From Facklamia lactis (GTDB lineage: Bacteria > Bacillota > Bacilli > Lactobacillales > Aerococcaceae), in contig NZ_JACBXQ010000006.1 of NCBI RefSeq assembly GCF_015863205.1, positions 62,001-126,000 on the forward strand: 64,000 nucleotides of DNA, given 5' to 3'. The notes below the pieces were generated by a model. The model saw only the letters and a program-made list of their open reading frames with translations, did not search any database and was not told the origin of the DNA. Positions 16,897-25,275 of this stretch are shown here, one piece after another. Position 1 is the first letter of the stretch; every line of letters starts with the position of its first letter. The position numbers and the translations under genes are program-made.

Positions 16897-17668
16897 AATA
16901 AATTCCTTTCATCACATCCGTATAGCTTCCATCTGCCTGATGTACCACCAAGCCTGGTTCTACTTTAACACCTTGTCTGCCTCCACGATAAATTGCTTCA
17001 ATCAAAACCATATTAGCATTCAGGTCTGATTTAGGATAAACAAAGCGAAGACGATTCACCGCAAATTGATGAGCTACTAATGTTTCAATCAAATCATCTA
17101 ACCGATTAGGACGATAAACTATGAAAAGTTTTCCTTTTTCTCGTAAAACTAAAGCTGCCTTACTAACCCATTGCTTAAGAGTCAGTTTTATCTCATGTCT
17201 TGCAATCGCATGACTATCTAATTCACGTAATTGAAAAGATTCATTCACAGTAAAAAAAGGGGGGTTGCATGTTACCACATCATATAATCGTTCTGGCTTC
17301 TTCAGATCATTAATATCACCCTGAATAATTTCCAGCTGTTCTTGCAAGCCATTTAATGCTACTGATCTTTGTGCCATATCCACAATATCAGCCTGAAATT
17401 CTATTCCCACTATTTTCTGATCAGTCCGATTTGATAATAGTAAAGGGATAATTCCACCTCCACAACAAAAATCAATAATTTTCAATTTTCTTCTTCTTGG
17501 GAAAACAACAAAATCTGCTAACAGGATCGCATCAATAGAAAAAGGGAAGAAATAGGAACTTTGAATGATATATTTACCCTCTCTAAAAAGATAATCCACT
17601 CTTTCCTCTGCTTTGATTAAGGAGATTTGTTCATCAGTTAAATTAGGAATTTGATAAGATTCTTTCAC
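16880..17668 (-). CDS. trmN6: tRNA1(Val) (adenine37-N6)-methyltransferase family protein
   Basis: This is a class I SAM-dependent methyltransferase of the YabB/TrmN6 group. Motif I is IIDFCCGGGIIPLLL and the adenine-N6 catalytic motif is NPPFF (about residue 133). The chain opens with an antenna-like segment EERVDYLFREGKYIIQS. In E. coli TrmN6 modifies A37 of tRNA-Val; the Firmicutes substrate is inferred from family. The start is GTG, sharing one base with the yabA stop (TAGTG), so translation is coupled. Confidence 0.88.
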   Translation of the reverse strand: MKESYQIPNLTDEQISLIKAEERVDYLFREGKYIIQSSYFFPFSIDAILLADFVVFPRRRKLKIIDFCCGGGIIPLLLSNRTDQKIVGIEFQADIVDMAQRSVALNGLQEQLEIIQGDINDLKKPERLYDVVTCNPPFFTVNESFQLRELDSHAIARHEIKLTLKQWVSKAALVLREKGKLFIVYRPNRLDDLIETLVAHQFAVNRLRFVYPKSDLNANMVLIEAIYRGGRQGVKVEPGLVVHQADGSYTDVMKGIYFGNKQ

Positions 17669-18048
17669 TAGCCCTTATCCCCTAACGAATCAATAATATC
17701 TTGACAAAATATACACTCTTCATGTGAGTTTCGCTGACTTCCAAAATAATGATGACAGATATGAATTCCTTCATTATAGAAACTTTGAAGTCGCGCCTGC
17801 CCACTTGACATTCTTTGCTCTTCCTGTTGATGATCCTCTTCTTTGTTTGATGCTGTATTTTCGATTTTTTGATGCTTCTCTGTCGGTAAAGACATTTGTT
17901 CTACTGCCTTATATTGTTGTATTCTTAAGCGATTATTCTCAGCAGTCAACCGTTCCACTTCATCTACTAATAGTGCTACAGTTTGACGCAATTGATTCAT
18001 TTCTTCTTGAACTTTATTTAGCAAATCTTCCAAGCCAGAGTTCGCCAT
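17668..18048 (-). CDS. yabA: Replication initiation control protein YabA
   Basis: YabA restrains chromosome replication initiation in Firmicutes by binding DnaA and the DnaN clamp. The first ~60 residues form a coiled coil (EEMNQLRQTVALLVDEVERLTAENNRL), the tetramerisation leucine zipper. A flexible acidic linker follows, and the C-terminal zinc domain is seen as GIHICHHYFG...ECIFCQDII, with the expected Cys and His ligands. Its position after holB agrees with B. subtilis, but yaaT (ricT), usually between them, is absent. Confidence 0.92.
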   Translation of the reverse strand: MANSGLEDLLNKVQEEMNQLRQTVALLVDEVERLTAENNRLRIQQYKAVEQMSLPTEKHQKIENTASNKEEDHQQEEQRMSSGQARLQSFYNEGIHICHHYFGSQRNSHEECIFCQDIIDSLGDKG

Positions 18049-18072
18049 AGTAGCACCTCTCTTTCTATTTTT

Positions 18073-19041
18073 TTACCAACGACAACTACATATAGCTATT
18101 TTTTCATATATTAATTGTGGAGAAACATTCGCATTTAAATAAATTTTGCTATCAAATAATAAGTTATTAATTTCGTGATGGAGAGTAGAAGTTGAATTTA
18201 ATTTCACTTTGTCAAATACTTTAAGCATTTTAGGACTAAAATTTGTTTCATCTTCCGATAATGAATAACGGTCTAGTAATAAATAGCTATTTAACCAAAT
18301 TAAATAGTCTATACCCGCTCTTGCTTGCCAATAAGACAAATAACCTTTTAATTGTTGTTGAACCCAGACAAAGGAATATGGGTCTCTACTTATAATCAAC
18401 TCATAAAAATGATTTAAAGAAATAATCCATTGCTCAAATTCCTCAGCTTGATATGCTTCCACTAAGGTATCATCACTCCCCATTTGTTTCATCAGATAAG
18501 CATGTTGCCGATGAATCCCATTTTGAACTAAAGCATCCAATTGGTCTTCGATTTTGCTCTCTACTATTAGCAACTCCTGTGTCCTTGAAACAATGGTTGG
18601 AAGCAGTTGGTCAGCTTGCTGACTGTATAGAAATATATAAACATTTTCAGCAGGTTCTTCTAAAAATAATAACAGAGCATTTGCTGCAGCATTCCCCATC
18701 AAGTCTGCTTGCTCAATTACCGCTATTTTAAAGCTGGCCTCTAATGGACTTGTCGACAACCACTCTTTCAAATCCCTAATTTGATCAACTTTAATGGTTT
18801 TACCTTCAGGTTGAATCGTCATCCAATCTGCAAATTGCCCCTGAGCCACCCGTTGACAGTCCATACAATTTAAACAAGCCCCACCACTTGCATGAGGCTT
18901 TTCACATATAAGAGATTGAACAATCCACTGAGTCAACTCACGCTTTTCAGCTATTGACTTGCCAGTCAATAGATACGCATGTGATAACTGCTTTTGCTGA
19001 ATTAATTGCCAAAAATAAACCTTCGCATCTTTAATTTCCAT
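18073..19041 (-). CDS. holB: DNA polymerase III delta' subunit
   Basis: Delta' is the rigid stator of the clamp loader with DnaX and delta. The AAA+ fold is visible but with a degenerate P-loop (LLTGKSIAEKRE), as normal for delta'. A zinc site CLNCMDCQRV lies near residue 58, and KVDQIRDLKEWLS, IEQADLMGNAAANALLLFLEEP and SRTQ (arginine finger region) follow. The C-terminal collar domain is weakly conserved. It lies 22 bases after darA in the replication cluster. Confidence 0.92.
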   Translation of the reverse strand: MEIKDAKVYFWQLIQQKQLSHAYLLTGKSIAEKRELTQWIVQSLICEKPHASGGACLNCMDCQRVAQGQFADWMTIQPEGKTIKVDQIRDLKEWLSTSPLEASFKIAVIEQADLMGNAAANALLLFLEEPAENVYIFLYSQQADQLLPTIVSRTQELLIVESKIEDQLDALVQNGIHRQHAYLMKQMGSDDTLVEAYQAEEFEQWIISLNHFYELIISRDPYSFVWVQQQLKGYLSYWQARAGIDYLIWLNSYLLLDRYSLSEDETNFSPKMLKVFDKVKLNSTSTLHHEINNLLFDSKIYLNANVSPQLIYEKIAICSCRW

Positions 19042-19063
19042 TCATAACCTCGACTTTTACTGA

Positions 19064-19393
19064 TTAGAAATGATGAAAGCTTTCAATAGGTAGAACAAAA
19101 ACAATGGCTCCTCCCACCTCAATCTTTAATGGGTAGGTATTAGAAACTTCTAGATTCATATCTAAATGGATAGGTGACGAAATATACTGTTCTCGAGACT
19201 GTGAGCTACGTTTAATAATATCTAGTACTTCCTCAACTCGTTCATCCTCAACCCCTAATAAAAAAGTTGTATTTCCGGAACGCAAAAATCCACCTGTAGA
19301 TGAAAGCTTAGTAGCTCGAACATCGTTTTCTAGTAATGCCTTCCCTAAGACCTGCTGATCTTGATCTTGGACAATCGCTACAAGTAACTTCAT
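19064..19393 (-). CDS. darA: Cyclic-di-AMP receptor protein (DarA/PstA, YaaQ family)
   Basis: This PII-like trimeric protein binds cyclic di-AMP. The fold begins MKLLVAIVQDQDQ and includes the nucleotide-contacting RATKLSSTGGFLRSGNTTFLLGVED stretch, which is nearly invariant in the family. The end of the chain gives the last strand (GGAIVFVLPIESFHHF). The output partner is unknown in most bacteria. Its location between tmk and holB is the conserved position of yaaQ. Confidence 0.94.
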   Translation of the reverse strand: MKLLVAIVQDQDQQVLGKALLENDVRATKLSSTGGFLRSGNTTFLLGVEDERVEEVLDIIKRSSQSREQYISSPIHLDMNLEVSNTYPLKIEVGGAIVFVLPIESFHHF

Positions 19394-19409
19394 ATGACTT
19401 CCCCCTTCA

Positions 19410-20051
19410 TTATGTTAATTTTATCATACCACTTTTCGCGATAATTTCGTAACACTCTTGACTAACTTCTTCAATCGAACGTTGACCATCTACTACCACA
19501 ACCTGTTCCATTTGTTGGGCTAATGTTAAGTAGGTATCTCGGACCTTTTTATGAAAGCTAAGACTTTCACGATCAAGACGATCATACTGTCTAGTTCCTT
19601 TGGCCGCCTCAATTCGTTGAATGCCCACTTCCGCTGGTACATCAATAATGATTGTTAAATCTGGCATATGGTCTTCAATCGCAAACTGATTGATTCTCCA
19701 AACTTCATCTAAACCAATTTTTCTCCCGACTCCCTGATAAGCTAAGGATGAGAGAACAAAACGATCACTAATGACTAACCTACCGCATTGAACATTCGGT
19801 AGGATTGTTTCCATGAGATGCTGTCGTCTGCTTGCAGCATATAATAAAGCCTCCGCTCTTACATCCATTGCCGTATTATTCACTTCTAGTATCACTTTAC
19901 GAATCTGCTCAGCAATTGGACTTCCTCCAGGCTCTCGAGTACAAACCACATCAATTTCATGTTTCTTTAATATTCCACTTAGCGCTTGAAGCACAGATGA
20001 TTTACCTGAACCATCTGGTCCTTCAATGGCAACAAACTTTCCCCTTGTCAT
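19410..20051 (-). CDS. tmk: Thymidylate kinase
   Basis: Tmk phosphorylates dTMP to dTDP for DNA synthesis. The P-loop is GPDGSGKSS (residues 10-18), followed by the DR(E/Y) region TREPGGSPIAEQIRK. LVISDRFVLSSLAYQG contains the substrate-binding arginine motif, and the LID carries RIEAAKGTRQYDRLD. The length of 213 residues is typical. AAAGGAGAG precedes the ATG. It lies 17 bases after recR; the small yaaL gene often found between them is not present. Confidence 0.96.
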   Translation of the reverse strand: MTRGKFVAIEGPDGSGKSSVLQALSGILKKHEIDVVCTREPGGSPIAEQIRKVILEVNNTAMDVRAEALLYAASRRQHLMETILPNVQCGRLVISDRFVLSSLAYQGVGRKIGLDEVWRINQFAIEDHMPDLTIIIDVPAEVGIQRIEAAKGTRQYDRLDRESLSFHKKVRDTYLTLAQQMEQVVVVDGQRSIEEVSQECYEIIAKSGMIKLT

Positions 20052-20068
20052 TTGGCTCTCCTTTACCT

Positions 20069-20665
20069 CTATAATTCTCTTCGGCCTTCAATCGCCCTAA
20101 ATAAAGTCATTTCATCTGCATACTCGATGTCACTTCCAACAGATAACCCATGTGCTAATCGAGTAACTTTTATGCCAGCAGGTTTAATCAACCGAGATAA
20201 ATAAACAGCCGTTGCCTCTCCTTCTGCGGTAGCATTAGTTGCAATAATAACTTCCTTTACTTCTTCATCTTGTAATCGTTTAATTAGTTGTGCAATGTTG
20301 AGCTCTTCAGGGCCTCTTCCTTCCATTGGGGATAAAACACCTTGTAGAACATGGTAAAGGCCACGATACTCTTGCATTCTTTCCATAGACATCACGTCTC
20401 GTGTATCTTCAACAACTAATATGATGGATGTGTCTCGAGATTGGTCTGAACAAATGATACAAGGATCAGTATCCGTGATATTCCCACAAATACTACAATA
20501 AGTAAGATCTCTTTTTACTTGAATCAAGGCTTGAGCAAATTGTGAAACTTCCATCTCCGGCATTTCTAACACATGAAAAGCTAGCCTTGCAGCTGTTTTG
20601 CTGCCAATCCCTGGTAACTTAGTAAAACTATTGATTAACTTTGCAATTGGAGCAGGATAATCCAC
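20069..20665 (-). CDS. recR: Recombination mediator RecR
   Basis: RecR works with RecF and RecO to load RecA on single-stranded gaps. The helix-hairpin-helix region [20 protein letters not shown]-like block lies near the N-terminus, then a C4 zinc motif ([16 protein letters not shown], about residues 57-72), the Toprim domain ([15 protein letters not shown]) and the C-terminal Walker-like [15 protein letters not shown]. Length (198 residues) is standard. It lies directly downstream of ybaB, as in most Firmicutes. Confidence 0.96.
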   Translation of the reverse strand: MDYPAPIAKLINSFTKLPGIGSKTAARLAFHVLEMPEMEVSQFAQALIQVKRDLTYCSICGNITDTDPCIICSDQSRDTSIILVVEDTRDVMSMERMQEYRGLYHVLQGVLSPMEGRGPEELNIAQLIKRLQDEEVKEVIIATNATAEGEATAVYLSRLIKPAGIKVTRLAHGLSVGSDIEYADEMTLFRAIEGRREL

Positions 20666-20686
20666 GTAACGTTCCTACTTTCTTAA

Positions 20687-21007
20687 TTAAAATGGTAAAT
20701 TTAAACCTTGTGTAAAACGACCCATCGTTTCTTGGCTTGCTAACTCTACTTTTTGAATCGCTTCATTAACTGTTGCCAACAACAGATCCTGAAGCATTTC
20801 AATATCTTCCGGATCAATCAGTTCTTCTTGAATTTCTATCTCTTGTATCTGTTTTTTTCCATTAATAACGACTTTAACCAATTGATTAGAGTCTTCAACC
20901 GTATAGACCGTTTTATCTAATTCCGTTTGAGCCTTTTCCATATCTTTCTGAACTTTTTGCATCTGTTTCATCATATTTTGCATATTTCCCATTCCGCGCA
21001 TCCTCAT
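20687..21007 (-). CDS. ybaB: Nucleoid-associated protein YbaB/EbfC
   Basis: This small dimeric DNA-binding protein is conserved between dnaX and recR. It begins with a Met-rich helix (MGNMQNMMKQMQKVQKDMEKAQTEL type), continues with the strands VVINGKKQIQEIEI, and closes with the helix DLLLATVNEAIQKVE. The exact start is unclear because several Met codons lie close together (MRMRGMGNM). The next gene upstream, dnaX, ends only five bases away. Confidence 0.95.
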   Translation of the reverse strand: MRMRGMGNMQNMMKQMQKVQKDMEKAQTELDKTVYTVEDSNQLVKVVINGKKQIQEIEIQEELIDPEDIEMLQDLLLATVNEAIQKVELASQETMGRFTQGLNLPF

Positions 21008-21012
21008 TCTCC

Positions 21013-23118
21013 TTACTTTTCGTATATATTAATGTTCTCACTACCAAATAATTCAATGGCTTTTTGAACAACAGGACTCACACTCTGTACCTCACTTCCA
21101 TCTTCCTCCACTTCAACATCAAAAAAATTCGTTTGACCTTCAACCGGAGTGAATTCGGATGGTTCCTGTTCCTCACTAGAAAACTGCTCTTGACTCCGCT
21201 TAAAAAGTAATGAAGCCGTTGATTCAGTCTCTCCATCAATTTCTACAGTCGATTGACTTAATTGTTCTTTATTTTCAACCGCTACTTCCTGTTGAAAATC
21301 ATTGTCAGCATTCGAAAATTGATCTTCTTCACTCTTTATGTGATCAAATTTATGATTCTCATCCTCTTGATTAGCTATTGGATTTTTATTTTCTAAATCG
21401 GATTCGCCAGATTGAGAAAGCTTAGCAGGCAAATCAACTGGTTTACCTCCATTTTGATCAAATAGTATTTTATAATTTCGTCTGATTCCTGGCCAATCCT
21501 CAGTCGCCACAAAACAAAGTTGACTGTTCTCATTTAAATATTTACTCGCTATGTTATTAAGTTGCTTAACCAAAAGACTATCATGTTGAACTAATGCACA
21601 AAATTCTTGCCCCTCAAATGAAATCAAAGCACAATTTTCACCTGCAGCGATTGGTGAGGTCTCCTTTAATTTAACTCGCTGTTGAGGTGTTAAATCAGCT
21701 AAAATAGACGGCCATGCTTCCCGGAGTTTCCTCAAATGTTCCCGCGTCGCACGATTCAAAACATGATAAATATCATGCAAATCTATTAAGTACTCTTTTT
21801 GAGCAAAAATAGGCTTTTCCCTTGGATTTAGTACCTTTGGCTCTGGATTTTGTTTTCCTGTAATGGTCAATTGTTCCTTTGTACTTTTCGCTTCATCAAA
21901 ACGTTGCATTAAATCATCAATTAACTTTTTCTGCCCTTCAACTCTTTGATTTAAAGCCGCTATTTGCTCTTCTAACTCCCGAATTTTATCCGGAACCTCA
22001 CTGAGCTCTGATCCCATGTCGGTTTGTTTTGCTTGACCATTAAAGATTTTCCCTTGGGCCAATTGAACAGTCATAACTTCTAGATAAACCTCTGGCTGAA
22101 CAGACAGTCTCATCTGTCCTTGCGCTTGATTCAAACCTTCAATTAACTGATAATAAAATTCCGGAGGAACGGTCTCTCTTAGCGGTTGAATTTCTTGATC
22201 TGTCAATAAAGTGAGATTCTCACTTGAAAATAAGCTTAATAAAACATCTCGTGCAAACAAAATCAATTCTTCTATAAAGCGATGAGCCTGTTTCCCTTGC
22301 ATCAATTGTTGCTCAAGCAAATCAAGTGCTTCTGCCACATTTTCTTGGTAAAGGGCTAAAATATACTCAACATAGACCTGTTGAGCAAAAGAACCTGATA
22401 CTTGCAAAGCAACCTCAACCGAAACTTCTTGGTTATTAAGCGAAAGGCTTTGATCTAACAAGCTTAAACTATCGCGCATACCTCCATTCGCCGCTCTAGC
22501 TAAAATAGCCAACGCTTCACTACTATATGCGATCTGGTCATGTTCCAAAATATACTTCATTCTATTAATTAAATTTTGATCTGAAATCCGTTGAAAATCA
22601 AACCTCTGAGTCCTAGACAGAATAGTAGCTGGAATTTTATGAGGTTCAGTAGTAGCTAAGATAAAAACGACATGTTCTGGTGGCTCTTCTAATGTTTTCA
22701 AAAGCGCATTAAACGCTCCGGTCGTCAGCATATGTACCTCGTCGATAATATAGACTTTGTTAGAAGCGAGTGTCGGTGCATACCTTACTTTATCTCTCAA
22801 ATCTCGAATTTCATCGACACCATTATTGGAGGCAGCGTCAATTTCGATCACATCACTAATTTCCCCTGCTGTAATTCCACGACATATCTCACATTCATTG
22901 CAAGGATTACCATCATCAGCATATGGGCAATTAACCGCTTTGGCTAAAATTTTTGCTGCAGAAGTCTTCCCTGTTCCTCGTGGTCCTGCAAATAGATATG
23001 CATGACTCAATTGTTTATATTGAATAGCATTACGCAATGTATGAGCAATCATGTCTTGGCCAACTAACTCATCAAAAGATTGCGGTCGCCACACGCGGTA
23101 TAGGGCTTGATAACTCAT
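21013..23118 (-). CDS. dnaX: DNA polymerase III gamma/tau subunit
   Basis: DnaX is the motor of the clamp loader. It opens MSYQALYRVWRPQSFDELVGQ, with Walker A GPRGTGKTS (about residue 45), a zinc module CNECEICRG, Walker B IIDEVHML and sensor 1 ATTEPHKIPATILSRTQ. Domain III follows to about residue 370. The C-terminal ~300 residues include a coiled-coil-like section and a very acidic, low-complexity tau tail (residues ~560-690). Only the full-length tau form is evident; I saw no classic E. coli-like slippery site, though this was not scanned by computation. It heads the minus-strand replication cluster. Confidence 0.96.
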   Translation of the reverse strand: MSYQALYRVWRPQSFDELVGQDMIAHTLRNAIQYKQLSHAYLFAGPRGTGKTSAAKILAKAVNCPYADDGNPCNECEICRGITAGEISDVIEIDAASNNGVDEIRDLRDKVRYAPTLASNKVYIIDEVHMLTTGAFNALLKTLEEPPEHVVFILATTEPHKIPATILSRTQRFDFQRISDQNLINRMKYILEHDQIAYSSEALAILARAANGGMRDSLSLLDQSLSLNNQEVSVEVALQVSGSFAQQVYVEYILALYQENVAEALDLLEQQLMQGKQAHRFIEELILFARDVLLSLFSSENLTLLTDQEIQPLRETVPPEFYYQLIEGLNQAQGQMRLSVQPEVYLEVMTVQLAQGKIFNGQAKQTDMGSELSEVPDKIRELEEQIAALNQRVEGQKKLIDDLMQRFDEAKSTKEQLTITGKQNPEPKVLNPREKPIFAQKEYLIDLHDIYHVLNRATREHLRKLREAWPSILADLTPQQRVKLKETSPIAAGENCALISFEGQEFCALVQHDSLLVKQLNNIASKYLNENSQLCFVATEDWPGIRRNYKILFDQNGGKPVDLPAKLSQSGESDLENKNPIANQEDENHKFDHIKSEEDQFSNADNDFQQEVAVENKEQLSQSTVEIDGETESTASLLFKRSQEQFSSEEQEPSEFTPVEGQTNFFDVEVEEDGSEVQSVSPVVQKAIELFGSENINIYEK

Positions 23119-23243
23119 TCTTCCTTCGCCTCCTCTAATCTGTATGTTTATTATAGCGAAATAAACCAGTATTTGCGAATGCTCTCATCCGCTTTCTCTA
23201 ATTTTTAGACCGGGAATTTGTTACAAAGCATAAAGTAAATTAT

Positions 23244-23258
23244 TCATAATAATTCTAA
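23244..23258. promoter_or_regulatory. Possible PerR/Fur-type box upstream of sufC
   Basis: TCATAATAATTCTAA matches the Per-box consensus TTATAATNATTATAA at all but two of the fixed positions. It lies about 30 bases upstream of the probable -10 of the suf operon. The surrounding DNA is AT-rich, so chance matches are possible. Confidence 0.4.
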
Positions 23259-23287
23259 ATAATCTATCTATTATTGTGAAGCTTTAT

Positions 23288-23318
23288 GTTAGAATGGATT
23301 TTAGTGAAAACGCTAATA
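23288..23318 (+). promoter_or_regulatory. suf extended -10 promoter with a cre-like site
   Basis: TGTTAGAAT provides an extended -10 (TG-N-TAGAAT, ending at 23295) without a clear -35. Ten bases later TGAAAACGCTAATA (23305-23318) matches the CcpA cre consensus TGWAANCGNTNWCA except at one position. Both lie between the intergenic region and the sufC ribosome site AAAGGAG. Confidence 0.5.
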
Positions 23319-23331
23319 AAGGAGTTGTCTT

Positions 23332-24099
23332 ATGTCTAAGTTAGAAATAATTGATTTACATGTTTCAATTGAAGATAAAGAGATACTGAAAGGTGTAAAC
23401 CTCACTCTCAACACAAACGAAGTACATGCTATCATGGGACCAAACGGAACTGGAAAGTCTACCCTTTCACAAGCTATTATGGGTAACCCAGCATATGAGG
23501 TCACTCAAGGTCAAGTCCTTCTAGATGGGATGAATATTCTTGAACTAGAAGTTGATGAAAGAGCAAGAAAAGGACTTTTCATGGCTGTGCAATATCCAAG
23601 TGAAATTTCTGGAGTTTCGAATACAACCCTAATGAGAACTGCAATGAACGCCCAAAGAGACACAGAGAATCAAATATCAATCTTTGATTTCTTAGAAAAA
23701 CTTGATGAAAAAATGGCATTACTCGACATGCCACCTTCCATGGCAGAACGCTACGTAAATGAAGGTTTCTCAGGCGGAGAAAAGAAACGGAATGAAATTC
23801 TTCAAATGCTTATGATTGAACCAAAATTTGCTCTGCTAGATGAAATAGATTCTGGTTTAGATATTGATGCTCTCCAAGTTGTCTCTAAAGGAATTAATTC
23901 CTTAAGAGGACCAAAATTTGGTGCCTTAATTATCACTCATTATCAACGTTTATTAAATTATGTTGTTCCTGATTTTGTTCATATCATGATGGATGGAAGA
24001 GTTGTAAAATCAGGAGACTCACAGCTGGCTCTTGAACTAGAGGCTAAGGGCTACAAGGAAATTGCTCAAGAGAATGGCATCGAATTAATAGAAGAGTAG
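23332..24099 (+). CDS. sufC: Fe-S cluster assembly ATPase
   Basis: SufC is the ABC-type ATPase of the SufBCD scaffold. Walker A is GPNGTGKST (about residue 37), the signature is SGGEKKRNEIL, and Walker B is FALLDEIDSGLDIDAL. The Q-loop AVQYPSEISGVS is typical of SufC, which lacks a transmembrane partner and instead binds SufB and SufD. AAAGGAG precedes the ATG. It is the first gene of sufCDSUB, the usual Firmicutes order. Confidence 0.97.
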   Translation: MSKLEIIDLHVSIEDKEILKGVNLTLNTNEVHAIMGPNGTGKSTLSQAIMGNPAYEVTQGQVLLDGMNILELEVDERARKGLFMAVQYPSEISGVSNTTLMRTAMNAQRDTENQISIFDFLEKLDEKMALLDMPPSMAERYVNEGFSGGEKKRNEILQMLMIEPKFALLDEIDSGLDIDALQVVSKGINSLRGPKFGALIITHYQRLLNYVVPDFVHIMMDGRVVKSGDSQLALELEAKGYKEIAQENGIELIEE

Positions 24100-25275
24100 G
24101 TGAATAACTTGCAGACAGTCCATTTTGAAAGTGCTGAAAATTTAAATCATAATTTAACACAAGCATCAGAATTGTTTCCAAAACTCGCACTCCCTAAAAT
24201 TGAGAGAGCTAACTTAAGAGACTGGGATTTATTTAGTCATTCTCTAATCGATATACCCTACCAAACAGATCCCCCTACCTTAACGGGGCCAGATGAAATA
24301 GTTGTTTGTAATTGGTCAGAAGCCACAACTGAATATTTCGACCTATTTAATCGTTATCTTTTTAAGGCGATTCCAGCTAATAAAGATAAAATTAGCGCTC
24401 ACAATCTAGCTCATCTTAACCGAGGAACATTTATCTATGTTCCTGACAACTGTCAGGTCAGTGATTTAGTTGAAATTAACTATGATTTTAGCACAGCTCC
24501 TCATCAATACCTTTTATTAGTTTTAGGTAAAAATACCCATTTAAACTATTTAGAAAAACTAAACGCTAGCCAAGATAAAAGCAATAAAACTTTTACAGTT
24601 GAAATTATTCTAGAAGAGAACGCCCATTTACACTATATTGCACTTGACCAATTACAAGGGCAAGCGGCATCTTATATTCGTCGTCATAGCCAAGTCGGAA
24701 CCAATAGTTCTATATTATGGTCCATCGGTTCTTTTAATAACACATGGACCATAACCGATATTGATAATCAATTAGAAGGGCAAGCGTCTCATGCCAATTT
24801 ATCCGTTCTTGCCATTGTTGATGGACAAACTAAACAAATTTTAGACTCCAAAATTCACAATAAAGGCCCACACTCAATGGGGCATATTAATCAACACGGA
24901 GCTACATTAGACCATGGTACCCTCACTATGAACGGGATCGGCAGAATCGCTAAGCATGCCAAACAAGCAGATGCGCAACAAGAAAATCGTTTAATTATGC
25001 TTTCTGACCATGCGAGAGGCGATGCCAACCCTATTCTTCTAATAGACGAATTCGAAGTAACTGCAGGGCACGCTGCCTCGGTTGCGAAAGTAGATGAAAA
25101 TCAACTCTGGTATTTAATGAGTCGCGGTATTCACCGTTCAGAAGCAGAATATTTAGTAATTCGAGGTTTCTTAATGCAAGCAGTGAACCAACTCAAAAAC
25201 GCAAAAGCACGTGACATATTACTAGAGGCTGTTGATGAAAAATTAATGACATTAAGGATGACAAAAAATGACTAA
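24100..25275 (+). CDS. sufD: Fe-S cluster assembly protein
   Basis: SufD pairs with SufB on the SufC dimer and helps iron entry. The C-terminal beta-helix region is recognisable from SQVGTNSSILWSIGSF, the KQILDSKIHNKGPHS strand, and the end ANPILLIDEFEVTAGHAASVAKVDENQLWYLMSRGI. The latter parallels the SufB ending. The start is uncertain: GTG at 24100 follows the sufC stop directly, but AGGTGA there is well placed for a TTG at 24109 (MQTVHFES...). It overlaps sufS by 8 bases. Confidence 0.93.
   Translation: MNNLQTVHFESAENLNHNLTQASELFPKLALPKIERANLRDWDLFSHSLIDIPYQTDPPTLTGPDEIVVCNWSEATTEYFDLFNRYLFKAIPANKDKISAHNLAHLNRGTFIYVPDNCQVSDLVEINYDFSTAPHQYLLLVLGKNTHLNYLEKLNASQDKSNKTFTVEIILEENAHLHYIALDQLQGQAASYIRRHSQVGTNSSILWSIGSFNNTWTITDIDNQLEGQASHANLSVLAIVDGQTKQILDSKIHNKGPHSMGHINQHGATLDHGTLTMNGIGRIAKHAKQADAQQENRLIMLSDHARGDANPILLIDEFEVTAGHAASVAKVDENQLWYLMSRGIHRSEAEYLVIRGFLMQAVNQLKNAKARDILLEAVDEKLMTLRMTKND

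Noticed and set aside
21013-23118. Programmed frameshift making a short gamma form of DnaX
   Set aside because: No slippery heptamer followed by a stop was noticed at the domain III end; not excluded without a proper scan.
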